Shown here one piece after another: positions 35,397 through 43,556 of a stretch of DNA of 49,487 nt (positions within the stretch are counted from its first letter, which is position 1; every line of letters begins with the position of its first letter). The position numbers and the translations under genes are program-made. Source of the DNA: Streptomyces zinciresistens K42 (GTDB lineage Bacteria > Actinomycetota > Actinomycetes > Streptomycetales > Streptomycetaceae); assembly GCF_000225525.1 (NCBI RefSeq), contig NZ_AGBF01000036.1:1-49487 (forward strand). Direction: 5' to 3'. The notes under the pieces are model-generated. The model was not told the origin of the DNA. It did not search any database and worked only from the letters and a program-made list of their open reading frames with translations.

Positions 35397-36657
35397 GGTC
35401 TGCTCCCTTCTTCCCGGTGCGGTCGGTCGCCGCGGTCTGGTTTCCGGACCGGGACGACGCTGTGCCTGCCCCGTCGTGCCCCCTGGCCGGAGGCACGGTG
35501 TGCAGGGGCGCGATGGACGCGTCCGGCCCGCGTTCGCCGGACAGCCGCAGCCGCGCGGCCCGTTTCAGCTGGTCGTCCGTCAGCAGCCGAAGACCGCCCG
35601 CCCCCGCGCCCCGCTCCTTGGCGTACATGGCCAGGTAGTCACGGCGGGCGCGCACCCGGAATTCGGGCACCACCCAACAGGCTTCGTCGTACGGGGGCTC
35701 GGGGCGGACGGCGGTGGCGGCGCGTCCGAGGAAGGCGGGGTGTGCCCAGTCCTTGACGTCGACGGCCCACACGTGACCGTCGGGGAAGGTGATGCGAAGG
35801 TCGTACGCGTCGAAGCCAGGCCACATCTCGACGGTGAGGCCCAGGGCGCGTAGCTCGCCCTCCAGAAAGACCTCGGCGCGTCCGGGCCCGGTGACGAACT
35901 GCCGCAGAGGTTTCCGCAGTTGACGCAGCTCGCCCACCTCGAACGCGACGAGTTCCCGGCCGTGCGGTGGGGGACCTTGGTGTCGGCACTGGTCGCGCTC
36001 GCACCACCACTCGGTGTCGGACACTGGATGGAGCAGGGTCAGGCAGCGATGACAGCACAGGTACGCGCCGTCCCGGCGGAACCCGAGCGGGACGGGGGCG
36101 TAGATCTCTTCGACGAGGAAGCGCACCGGGTCGAGGAAGAGGTCGGTGCTCACCTCGGCCCAGTCCGCCTCGGTGAGGACGGGCTGATTCACCAGGAGGC
36201 GACGGAAGGCCGTGTACGACTCGGGCGATGACATGGCCCGGCAGGCGCGCAGCGCCTCGTGGATCACCAGGCGGTCGTACTGCCGTCCGGTGCTGTCGCC
36301 ATGCCCCTGCACGGTGAGCTCGTGGCAGAGCTGCGAGGGCTCCCCGGAATCCTCGTCGATCAGCCGGTCCGCGGTGTCGAACAGGTCGGTGGGCAGTCGG
36401 TCCAGGGGCCAGCTGCCCAGGGGGCGAGCGCGGGCCCAGCGCATCATCTCGGGCACACCTGCCGGGGGCTTGGCGCCGTTGCGCAGGCACTGGAGTACCA
36501 GGGCGTCCAGGGCCCGCTGCGCGCCCGCCGGGTAGGGCAGAGTGAAGGAGTCGAGGCGGTCGACGGCCGCCAGGTGCAGTACGGCGGTGGCCACGTCCCG
36601 CAGGAGGACGACATCGGGGTTGGACAGCCAGTCCGGTACGAGCTGTTGGTCAGGCAT
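35389..36657 (-). CDS. Zinc-finger and REase-fold nuclease of pPIWI_RE module
   Basis: 422 aa. A helical N-terminal domain (1-190) leads to a treble-clef-like zinc site (Cys202, Cys205, Cys219, Cys224; CHRC and CERDQC). Then comes a restriction-endonuclease fold, with a helix around FLEGELRALGLTVEMWPG, Asp286 in DAYDLRITF and Asp300-Val-Lys302 in VWAVDVKDW, the D-(D/E)xK active site. This is the associated endonuclease of the pPIWI_RE module, expected to cut DNA exposed by the helicase or PIWI protein. The tail after 385 is disordered. ATG 36657 overlaps the upstream gene by 8 nt (ATGCCTGA), the same geometry as the next junction. Confidence 0.85.
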   Translation of the reverse strand: MPDQQLVPDWLSNPDVVLLRDVATAVLHLAAVDRLDSFTLPYPAGAQRALDALVLQCLRNGAKPPAGVPEMMRWARARPLGSWPLDRLPTDLFDTADRLIDEDSGEPSQLCHELTVQGHGDSTGRQYDRLVIHEALRACRAMSSPESYTAFRRLLVNQPVLTEADWAEVSTDLFLDPVRFLVEEIYAPVPLGFRRDGAYLCCHRCLTLLHPVSDTEWWCERDQCRHQGPPPHGRELVAFEVGELRQLRKPLRQFVTGPGRAEVFLEGELRALGLTVEMWPGFDAYDLRITFPDGHVWAVDVKDWAHPAFLGRAATAVRPEPPYDEACWVVPEFRVRARRDYLAMYAKERGAGAGGLRLLTDDQLKRAARLRLSGERGPDASIAPLHTVPPARGHDGAGTASSRSGNQTAATDRTGKKGADHA

Positions 36658-38395
36658 GGGGCGTGGCGTCTCCTCGCGGCGAGGTCTGCGTGTCGGGGCT
36701 CGGCGTGCGCGGATGGTCGGTGACGTAGGCGGTGCCGGGCCGACACCAGGTCCGGGCCTGACAGCCGTGGCAGTGGCGTCCGGTCCTCGGTTCGTAGGTG
36801 GTGTCGTCCAGGAGTGGCTGGGCGAGTTCGGCGATGACGGCCCGGGCTTCGTCGACGTTCTCGGCGCGGCCGGGGTCGATGGGTTCGAGCCGACTCTCCC
36901 CGTGGCCTTCACGTAGGTGCTCCAGTTCGACCCAGGAGTGGCTCGGGTCGTCGCCGAGCGCTCCCGCATGGAACAGCAGCACACCCAGGGCGAGTTGGGG
37001 ATAGGTGCGGAGCAGGGAATCGCGTTCCCACAGCGGGCGGGCCGACGTCTTGGTCTCGCGCCAGATCCACCGGCCGCGGTGGGTGTACACCAGGTCGGGT
37101 ACGGCGAGGACGACGATGTCGAGTTCGGGCACGTAGGCCGTGACCCGATGCTGCACGAGCACCCGCTCGTCAGCGTCAAGTCCGTTGAGGGGGCACAGGA
37201 GCCGGTGTTCCGCGAGCATCCCGGCAGCCTCGCGTGCGGAGGTGTCGTCGAGTCCGGCCCTGGCCCGTACCGCCGTCGGCTCGGGGATCTCGCGGTCCCG
37301 GCAGCCGCGCACCGGGCGTTCGGCGTGTTGTGCGTCGAGCCAGGCGTCGACGGCTCGGCCGCGCTGTGCTCCCCGGTCCTCGGCCGAGAGGTCGTTGAGG
37401 TGCAGGCGCCGCACCAGGTGGTACTGGGCGGGGCACTCGGCGTGCAGCCGCAGGTCCCAGACGGAGAGGGAGCGGCGTGGGCGTGCGAGAGCCGGAGGGT
37501 GCCCGCCCCACAGCCGCGGGGTGCGTTTCAGATCCGTGCAGCCGTCGATGGCCTTGCAGTCGACACAGCTCTCCCCGGGCCGCACGCCGAGTTGGGTGGC
37601 AGCCGTGACGAAGGCAGGCACGGCGTCGTCCCTGAACCGCTGCCTCGCCTCGGCGGGGTCTTCGGAGAGCAGCTCCTCCACGGACCCGTCGGCGCACCCG
37701 ACGTCGAAGACGCGGACCAATCGGGGCAGGCTGGTGCTCTCGGTCGCGGTGGGCGGAGGCTGGGCGCGTTGCCTGCGGCGAGGCGTGGGCGCGCCGAAGG
37801 CCATCACCTGCACCACGGCCCCGAGCTCCGCGTCGGGGCGGCCGGTCTTGGCCCGGCCCATGGAAGGCAGCCACAGGTCGCGCACCTTTCCGTCGGAGGA
37901 GGCGTACATGCGGCCCCAGAGGGTGTGCTCGTACTGCCGGGCGCCACGGGCGTCGGGAGCGTCCGTGCGGGGAGTGCGCCACGTCCATGGCTGCTTCACC
38001 GGCTTGGTCTCAGGCAGCCCGGCCTCGACGGCGGCTGCCTGTTCGCGGGTACGGGCGGCCACGTAGCGTTCCAGGGCGTGGGCGGTCCAGGCCAGGTGGG
38101 AGGGGTGGACCGGGCCACCCCATCCCCGGAAGGGACCGCGGGTGCCCCGGAGTTCCTCGCGTACCCGCTCCACCGACCATCCATCGTGTTCCAGCAGGTC
38201 GAGGGCGGTGAACAGCGGGCCGAATGCGAACTCCTCGCGGGGTGGCCGCCGGAACGGCACGGCCGGGTCGGCGACGAGCAGGGGCCGCATGGCGGTGCGT
38301 CGGTGGGTGGGACAGGCCGCGTCGTCGGGCCGGGCCATCCGGGGGCTCGCCCTGATCAACCAGTCGTGGCCGACGACGCCGGGTGGGTTCTGCAC
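36650..38395 (-). CDS. Cas4/RecB-like Fe-S PD-(D/E)xK nuclease
   Basis: 581 aa from GTG 38395. LRLHAECPAQYHLVRRL (Cys321) matches the first helix of Cas4/AddB nucleases. The nuclease core has VPDLVYTHRGRWIWRETKTS (Asp434, Glu447, Lys449), and a C-terminal CHGCQARTWC (Cys542, 545, 551) completes a 4Fe-4S site. An extra CVDCKAIDGC (277-286) may bind zinc. Cas4-type enzymes are 5'-3' exonucleases that process DNA ends. The frame opens at GTG 38470, but that start would leave only 18 bp to the shared operator motif and has no ribosome-binding site; GGGGG lies before 38395, so the shorter form is preferred. First gene of a four-gene operon ending with the PIWI gene. Confidence 0.8.
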   Translation of the reverse strand: MQNPPGVVGHDWLIRASPRMARPDDAACPTHRRTAMRPLLVADPAVPFRRPPREEFAFGPLFTALDLLEHDGWSVERVREELRGTRGPFRGWGGPVHPSHLAWTAHALERYVAARTREQAAAVEAGLPETKPVKQPWTWRTPRTDAPDARGARQYEHTLWGRMYASSDGKVRDLWLPSMGRAKTGRPDAELGAVVQVMAFGAPTPRRRQRAQPPPTATESTSLPRLVRVFDVGCADGSVEELLSEDPAEARQRFRDDAVPAFVTAATQLGVRPGESCVDCKAIDGCTDLKRTPRLWGGHPPALARPRRSLSVWDLRLHAECPAQYHLVRRLHLNDLSAEDRGAQRGRAVDAWLDAQHAERPVRGCRDREIPEPTAVRARAGLDDTSAREAAGMLAEHRLLCPLNGLDADERVLVQHRVTAYVPELDIVVLAVPDLVYTHRGRWIWRETKTSARPLWERDSLLRTYPQLALGVLLFHAGALGDDPSHSWVELEHLREGHGESRLEPIDPGRAENVDEARAVIAELAQPLLDDTTYEPRTGRHCHGCQARTWCRPGTAYVTDHPRTPSPDTQTSPRGDATPHA

Positions 38396-38488
38396 GGTGA
38401 CCCCCGTGGCAGGCGGTATGGGCAGGAGGGTGCCCAGAGCAACGGGAGTCCGAGGACGTCCGGGCACCACTAGAGCATGGCATAAATC

Positions 38489-38506
38489 TGTGAACTGAGT
38501 CCATGG
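38489..38506 (+). promoter_or_regulatory. Island motif copy 1 (TGTGAACTGAGTCCATGG)
   Basis: Lies in the divergent region between the Cas4-like operon and the first kinase gene. It matches copy 2 at 15 of 18 positions (18 of 21 if the preceding ATC is counted) and copy 3 at 14 of 18. A -10-like TACGCT follows at 38534-38539. Likely a binding site shared by the island promoters. Confidence 0.6.
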
Positions 38507-38577
38507 ATGGCTCGTGTCCAGAATCTTTCACGCTACGCTGGTGGGTCTGATGCGCAGTGGTGCGAAGGGGCACAGTG

Positions 38578-40059
38578 GTGGACGCGGATACGTACAAGCC
38601 CGGCGTGGGTGATCTGGTCGACGGGCGCTACGAGTTGAAGGACTCTCTGGGCAAGGGCGGGATGGCCCAGGTCTGGCGGGCCCGAGAGGTGTCCGGGGGG
38701 CGGGAGGTGGCGGTGAAGTTCCTGCGCCACGACTCCGAGGCCCTGTACTGCCTCGACCCGTATGAGCGTGAGGCCGAACTCGCCGTCAGGAACGCCCGGT
38801 TCCGGCGCGAGGCCAACCTCCTGGGCACGCTCGATCATCCGGGAATCACCGAACTCTACGGGAGCGGATCGCACCTGGGCGTCCCCTACATCGCCATGCG
38901 CCTGGTGACCGGAGTGAGTCTGCGGACGTTCCTCGACGAGCACAGCCCCCTGCCTCTGGCGACGGCGGTTGCCGTCGCCATCCAGGTGGCAGGGGCGTTG
39001 GCCTGCGCACACACGCTCCCGGTCGTACACCGGGACCTCAAGCCCGCGAACATCATGATCGATGAAGAGGGGTGGGTCGTCCTCATCGACTTCGGCATCG
39101 CCAAGCCGCTGCACGCCGACGCCACCCGTTACACGGCGCACGGTTCGACGCTTGGCACCCGCGGTTATCTGGCGCCGGAGCAGCTCCTGGAGCGCGAGCC
39201 CACCACGCGCACGGATGTCTACTGCTTCGGCTGCATCTTCTACGAACTCCTCACCGGGCGGCCCCCGTTCCCGCTCGGCCCGGAGTCCGGCCTGACCGAC
39301 AAGCACCTCAACGAGGTGCCGCTGCCACCGAGCACGTACGCCGCGGGCATCCCGGAGCCGATCGGCGATCTCGTACTGCGGATGCTCGCCAAGAAGCCCG
39401 AGCAGCGCCCGGCCGTTGACGAGGTCCTGGAGGTCCTCGACCCGTTCGCCCCGGGGGTCGGCGATCCCGAGCCCCGGCCCCGCACCCACCCCGACCCCAC
39501 CGCCCCCATGCGTCGGCCGCCGGATCGGGCTGTTCGTCCGCGCCCGGTTGCTCTCACGCTGCCTGTCGCGTCCGCACCGGCCGATGAGTGGCTGGACGCC
39601 CGCGTGGTGGAACAGTTCTGCGCGCAGGCCGAGTCGGAGATCGCGTCCGGTGAGCCGGGCGACGCGACCGACCGGCTGCACGGTCTGACAGAACGGGTCC
39701 GCAAGGAGTGGGGTGAGCGGCGCCCTCTGGTGCGTCGCGTGTGGCAGGGGGCCGCGGACGGATTCCGTCTCTCCGGCAACTTCGGCGCTGCGGCCCGCCT
39801 CTACCAGGCCGTCGACAACGATCTCATTCACGGGGACGGCCCGGCCGAGCGGGCCGATCGCGCGCTGCTCCGCCTGCGCCTGGCTGAGTGCCGGCTCACC
39901 TTCGGGGAACTGGAAGCGGCCATCGCGACGGTTGACGCGGCGGGCCGCACCGCCGCCGGACTGCCACCGGAACTCGCGGCCCGTGTCGAGGCCGTACGCC
40001 ACGCGGTCGACGCCCAGCTCACGGCCCGCCTGGCCGAGCCCAGGCGCAGGGAGGCGTGA
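38578..40059 (+). CDS. Soluble Hanks-type Ser/Thr protein kinase with helical C-terminal domain
   Basis: 493 aa. The kinase domain (18-285) is complete: GKGGMAQVW loop, Lys47, HRDLKPAN (Asp153), DFG (Asp171), GTRGYLAPEQ and DVYCFGCIFYELL. A Pro/Arg linker (about 295-335) precedes a helical, TPR-like C-terminal region with ARVVEQFCAQAESEI, FGAAARLYQAVDNDLI and LRLRLAECRLTFGELEAAI. There is no membrane segment or PASTA repeat, so it senses something inside the cell. GTG 38578 is chosen because AAGGGG lies 7 nt upstream. It is divergent from the pPIWI_RE operon and ends 30 bp from the convergent methyltransferase gene. Its substrate may be one of the island proteins (inference). Confidence 0.9.
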   Translation: MDADTYKPGVGDLVDGRYELKDSLGKGGMAQVWRAREVSGGREVAVKFLRHDSEALYCLDPYEREAELAVRNARFRREANLLGTLDHPGITELYGSGSHLGVPYIAMRLVTGVSLRTFLDEHSPLPLATAVAVAIQVAGALACAHTLPVVHRDLKPANIMIDEEGWVVLIDFGIAKPLHADATRYTAHGSTLGTRGYLAPEQLLEREPTTRTDVYCFGCIFYELLTGRPPFPLGPESGLTDKHLNEVPLPPSTYAAGIPEPIGDLVLRMLAKKPEQRPAVDEVLEVLDPFAPGVGDPEPRPRTHPDPTAPMRRPPDRAVRPRPVALTLPVASAPADEWLDARVVEQFCAQAESEIASGEPGDATDRLHGLTERVRKEWGERRPLVRRVWQGAADGFRLSGNFGAAARLYQAVDNDLIHGDGPAERADRALLRLRLAECRLTFGELEAAIATVDAAGRTAAGLPPELAARVEAVRHAVDAQLTARLAEPRRREA

Positions 40060-40089
40060 TGCGCCGACTGGTGTGGGTGAGCCGGTGTG

Positions 40090-42141
40090 CTACGCCTGGT
40101 GGGCCAGGCGTCCGGCAGCCAGTTCGTCGCCCAGGTCGCGGACAAGGCTGGTGCCGAGGTCGGCTGCGCGGCGCAACAGCCGTTCGAAGGCGGTGAGTTC
40201 GCGAAACGCCTCTCCGTAGCGCCGCTGTTCTCCGAGGGGAACCTGGCGGATCTGAAGCCGGCGGACGTCGATGCGGGAGGAGTTCGTGGTGTGGGTGCCG
40301 GCCTGCCGGGCGTTGGCGGGAGCCCGCAGTGAACCGGCGAGGAACCAGGCGTCGAGCTGTTCGGGCTGTACCCGCACGGCATGCAGTTGTGGGCCGAGGG
40401 CGGTCGGCGGCCCCTCGTGGACCCAGGCCGAGAAGGCACGGGCGACGCCCACCACCACGATGTCCCCGGGTTCGGCGATCACGGCCTCGCCGACCGCCGC
40501 GGTGCCGGGAGCGAGCCAGCTGCGGGGTTCGCCGTCCACCAGAAGATCGGGGACGGTGAGGAGGGGGATGCCGTCGTCGGACGGCGGGCCGGCGTGGATT
40601 GATTCCTCTGGCGGCTGCTGACCACCGCGCAGGGTGAGCGCCCCGGCCCGGGCGAGCTCGCCGACTGTTGTTGCCGTCGGTGTGTCCGCCGCGGCCGTGG
40701 CGAGGTCGAGCGCCGCGAGCAGCCTGGCCGACTTGTTCACGTTCGCGGTGAGCCCAGTGAACTCCCGCCAGGATTCGGTCAGCCGGGGTGCCGTGTCCGC
40801 CGGGGACGGGGCAATGTGGCGTCCAGGGGTCAGGTCGACCTCGTCGTTGAGGAGTTCGATGACGGGCACCTGTCGTGCGTAGGTAGCTGCCTGTGGGGAG
40901 TCCGTCTCTTCGACGGCCTCGCGCACGAAAGCGCTGATCGCCGCCCAGTCGGGGGTCCACTTCTCCTCCGGGTCCCGGGGGAAGCGCGAGGCCGCGTCGG
41001 CGACCAGCAGCCGATCGCTCACCGGTGTGCCTTCCCCGTGGGCGGGCATCCGCAGCACCCACAGGTGCAGGGAGACGCTGTGCGGTGCGGCACAGCCCGG
41101 CGGCAACGCGACGACGGCCCGCAGTTGCCCGGTGCGCAGCAGCGAGCCGCGGATGCGGCGGCCGGCCTTCCTGGCCGCGACCGCGGGCGGCAGCACCAGT
41201 ACCGCGGCGCCGCCTGGCCGCAGCTGGGCCAGGCAGTGCTGCACCCAGGCGAGTTCGGGCTCGGTGCGCGGGGGAAGGCCGTGGCTCCAGCGGGCGTCGG
41301 TGGCCAACTCCTCGTATCCCCAGTCCCGTTCGTTGAAGGGCGGGTTGCACAGGACGATGTCGGTGGGGGTGCCGGAGAACGGGTCGTCGCGCAGGGAGTC
41401 CGCAGCCCGTACGGCGACTTGCGCCCACTCCTTCTCTCGGTGGCCCTCGCTCTCGGCGAGGGCGATGCGGGAGTCCGCCAGCGAGGCGAGGACGGCGTCC
41501 CGGTCACTGCCGAGCAGCGTGAGTGCCTCGGCGCCGGATGCCCTCGCGGCTTCGGCCCCGGCCAGGAGGAGATGCCCGGGGCCGCACGCAGGGTCCATGA
41601 CCGTGGTGCCGCCGGAGCTGCCTGGGCTGTCGCCCGCCGCGCCGCCCGCCGCCCTGAGGGCGAGCTGCGCCATGAGGGATGCCAGCGGTGCCGGGGTCGT
41701 GGCGATCTGGCGCACATGGACGTCGAGCCAGCGGCGCAGCAGAAACGCGAACGTCTCCGTGCCCCCTTCACGCTGTCCGAGATCCACGGCCCGTTCGATC
41801 AGCTCCCGTGTGTCGGGACGAATCTCTTCGCCTTCGTCGCTCACCCGCCCGGAGAGGAGCCGTCCTACCTCGGCGATCGCGGCCCCTGTCTCGTCACGCC
41901 CGCCGAGCGCCTCGAAACCGGGCCAGAGCCATTCCCTCTCGGCGGACTTGTTCAACTTCTTGTTGTCGCGCAGCCAGCCCTCGATGTCGGTCAAGGAGAA
42001 CTGAGGGTTGGCGTCGGTGCCGGCGATCCGCTCGGGGAAGGACGGATGCCGCCGCCGCCAGTTGCTCACCGCGGCTCGTCCGACACCCGCAAGACGGGCG
42101 ATTTCGGCCAAGGTCACCGGTACGGCGCGAGACGTGGACAT
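40090..42141 (-). CDS. N6-adenine DNA methyltransferase with N-terminal HTH and specificity-like C-terminus
   Basis: 683 aa. Residues 8-60 form a MerR/XRE-like HTH (LAEIARLAGVGRAAVSNWRR). The methyltransferase core (about 125-400) has motif I DPACGPGHLLLAG (183-195), GSDRD and motif IV CNPPFNERDWG (Asn266-Pro-Pro-Phe), typical of HsdM/type IIG N6-adenine enzymes. The C-terminal part (about 490-683) resembles half of a type I specificity subunit: a target-recognition-like region, then a helix (RYGEAFRELTAFERLLRRA). No endonuclease motif is present, so cutting would have to come from another protein. The built-in HTH could also let it regulate its own promoter. Copy 2 of the island motif lies about 104 bp upstream. 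Confidence 0.88.
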   Translation of the reverse strand: MSTSRAVPVTLAEIARLAGVGRAAVSNWRRRHPSFPERIAGTDANPQFSLTDIEGWLRDNKKLNKSAEREWLWPGFEALGGRDETGAAIAEVGRLLSGRVSDEGEEIRPDTRELIERAVDLGQREGGTETFAFLLRRWLDVHVRQIATTPAPLASLMAQLALRAAGGAAGDSPGSSGGTTVMDPACGPGHLLLAGAEAARASGAEALTLLGSDRDAVLASLADSRIALAESEGHREKEWAQVAVRAADSLRDDPFSGTPTDIVLCNPPFNERDWGYEELATDARWSHGLPPRTEPELAWVQHCLAQLRPGGAAVLVLPPAVAARKAGRRIRGSLLRTGQLRAVVALPPGCAAPHSVSLHLWVLRMPAHGEGTPVSDRLLVADAASRFPRDPEEKWTPDWAAISAFVREAVEETDSPQAATYARQVPVIELLNDEVDLTPGRHIAPSPADTAPRLTESWREFTGLTANVNKSARLLAALDLATAAADTPTATTVGELARAGALTLRGGQQPPEESIHAGPPSDDGIPLLTVPDLLVDGEPRSWLAPGTAAVGEAVIAEPGDIVVVGVARAFSAWVHEGPPTALGPQLHAVRVQPEQLDAWFLAGSLRAPANARQAGTHTTNSSRIDVRRLQIRQVPLGEQRRYGEAFRELTAFERLLRRAADLGTSLVRDLGDELAAGRLAHQA

Positions 42142-42244
42142 CTACACTCCCAGGGCATTTCTGGTGGAGGGGGGACTTTTCCCTCGGTAGCGGGTGTGTG
42201 ATCAAGCCACCCTTCCTCCGAACTGCATCCGTCAGCGTACATGA

Positions 42245-42262
42245 CCATTGACTTTGTTCACA
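42245..42262 (-). promoter_or_regulatory. Island motif copy 2 (TGTGAACAAAGTCAATGG)
   Basis: Upstream of the methyltransferase gene. On the minus strand TGTGAA is followed, after exactly 17 bp, by TACGCT at 42239-42234. The motif could thus include the -35 element of the promoter, with a 95-nt leader before ATG 42141. Confidence 0.6.
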
Positions 42263-42320
42263 GATGTGTGATGGCAGGTTTTGGGGTGTATGTCGCGTTC
42301 CGGTCGGTGGGGCGCGAGGG

Positions 42321-43334
42321 TCAGTGCGACGGCCGGCCGTGCCGCCCGGGCGTCGCCCCTGTCCGCCCCGATCGGCCGTTCCGCCCCGATGCCGCCCATG
42401 CCCGCACCGGCCGGGCCTCCGGCCCCATCGGGTGGGTGAAGGGCCGCAGCGGGTCGACCTCGGCCCACGGGACGAGTGCCTGTTCGGGGGTGCGGCGCTC
42501 GGGCAGCCACACGGCGAGGCGCCGCCACACCTCGCCGGCGTGGGCGGGCCGCTCGCCGGGGTCCTTGGCCAGCAACTGGAGTACCAGGTCCTCCAGTTCG
42601 GAGGGGATGCCCGCGCGGAGCCTGCCGGGTGGTACGGGCGGCCGCTCCACGATCATGCCGGGCAGCATCAGTTCGGACTCGTGGGTGAAGACCGGCTCGC
42701 CCGTCAGCATCGCGTACAGCAGACAGCCCAGCGCGTACAGATCGGTGCGGGGGTCGACCGGCTTGCCCCGCACCTGTTCCGGCGCCATGCACTCCAGACT
42801 GCCGGGGCGCTCGCCGGTCGTGGTGAGGCCGGTGGTGTCCGGGTCGAGGAAGGCGGCGACGCCGAAGTCCAGGACCTTGACCACGCCGTCCGTGCGGATC
42901 ACGACGTTGCTGCCCTTGAGGTCGCGGTGCACGACGTCGCGGGCGTGCACCGAGCCCAGGACGGAGGCGATCTGGACGCCGATCGACGCGGTCTCCTCGA
43001 TGGAGAGCGGGCCCTCCTCGGCGATCCGGTCGTCGAGCGGGGGCCCGATCACGTACTGCATGACGAGAAAGCGGGTGCCGTTCTCCTCGCCGAGGTCGTA
43101 GACGGTGGCGAGGCCCGCGTGGTCGAGTCGCGCGACGGCCTGCGCCTCCCGGCGGAACCTTTCGGCGTCGCGGGCGCGCTGCTCCTTCGTGAGTCCCGGA
43201 TCGACGTTCATGGTCTTCAATGCCACGTCGCGGCCCAGGTTCTCGTCGTGGGCGAGCCAGACGACTCCCATGCCGCCCCGGCCGATGAGGCGCTTGATCC
43301 GGTAGCGACCGGCGATCAGTGTTCCGGTGTCCAT
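42321..43334 (-). CDS. Soluble Hanks-type Ser/Thr protein kinase (second)
   Basis: 337 aa. The kinase domain (11-280) has GRGGMGVVW, Lys40, HRDLKGSN (Asp138), DFG (Asp156), ECMAPEQVRG and DLYALGCLLYAML. After the domain only a short Pro/Gly/Arg-rich tail (about 295-337) remains, with no TM helix or sensor domain, so this is a minimal cytoplasmic kinase. It is not a close copy of the first kinase: the activation loop and lobes differ. Copy 3 of the island motif lies about 110 bp upstream, in the region shared with the divergent helicase gene. It precedes the methyltransferase gene in the same direction, with a 179-bp gap containing copy 2. Confidence 0.9.
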   Translation of the reverse strand: MDTGTLIAGRYRIKRLIGRGGMGVVWLAHDENLGRDVALKTMNVDPGLTKEQRARDAERFRREAQAVARLDHAGLATVYDLGEENGTRFLVMQYVIGPPLDDRIAEEGPLSIEETASIGVQIASVLGSVHARDVVHRDLKGSNVVIRTDGVVKVLDFGVAAFLDPDTTGLTTTGERPGSLECMAPEQVRGKPVDPRTDLYALGCLLYAMLTGEPVFTHESELMLPGMIVERPPVPPGRLRAGIPSELEDLVLQLLAKDPGERPAHAGEVWRRLAVWLPERRTPEQALVPWAEVDPLRPFTHPMGPEARPVRAWAASGRNGRSGRTGATPGRHGRPSH

Positions 43335-43441
43335 TCGCGCTGCGGCCCGTCCCCTCCGTGCCCTGCCGCGCCCTGCCCGGGCTGGTGTCAGGGAGAGTGT
43401 GACACGGCGGTGCCTCGAATGCCGCCCGCGCGACGCTTTAT

Positions 43442-43459
43442 TCGTTGACTGAGTTCACA
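43442..43459 (-). promoter_or_regulatory. Island motif copy 3 (TGTGAACTCAGTCAACGA)
   Basis: In the 222-bp divergent region between kinase 2 and the helicase fusion. On the minus strand it is followed closely by the AT-rich ATAAAGC, a possible -10. On the plus strand TTGACT (43445-43450) has the form of a -35 element for the helicase gene. Confidence 0.55.
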
Positions 43460-43556
43460 TGCTCTGTTCTCATGGGGTGAAGACGGGGCGGTTCGTCCCG
43501 TGCGCCTCACCCACTACGGTGAGGCGTGGATTACGTCGGGAGCTAGTGAGGATCAC

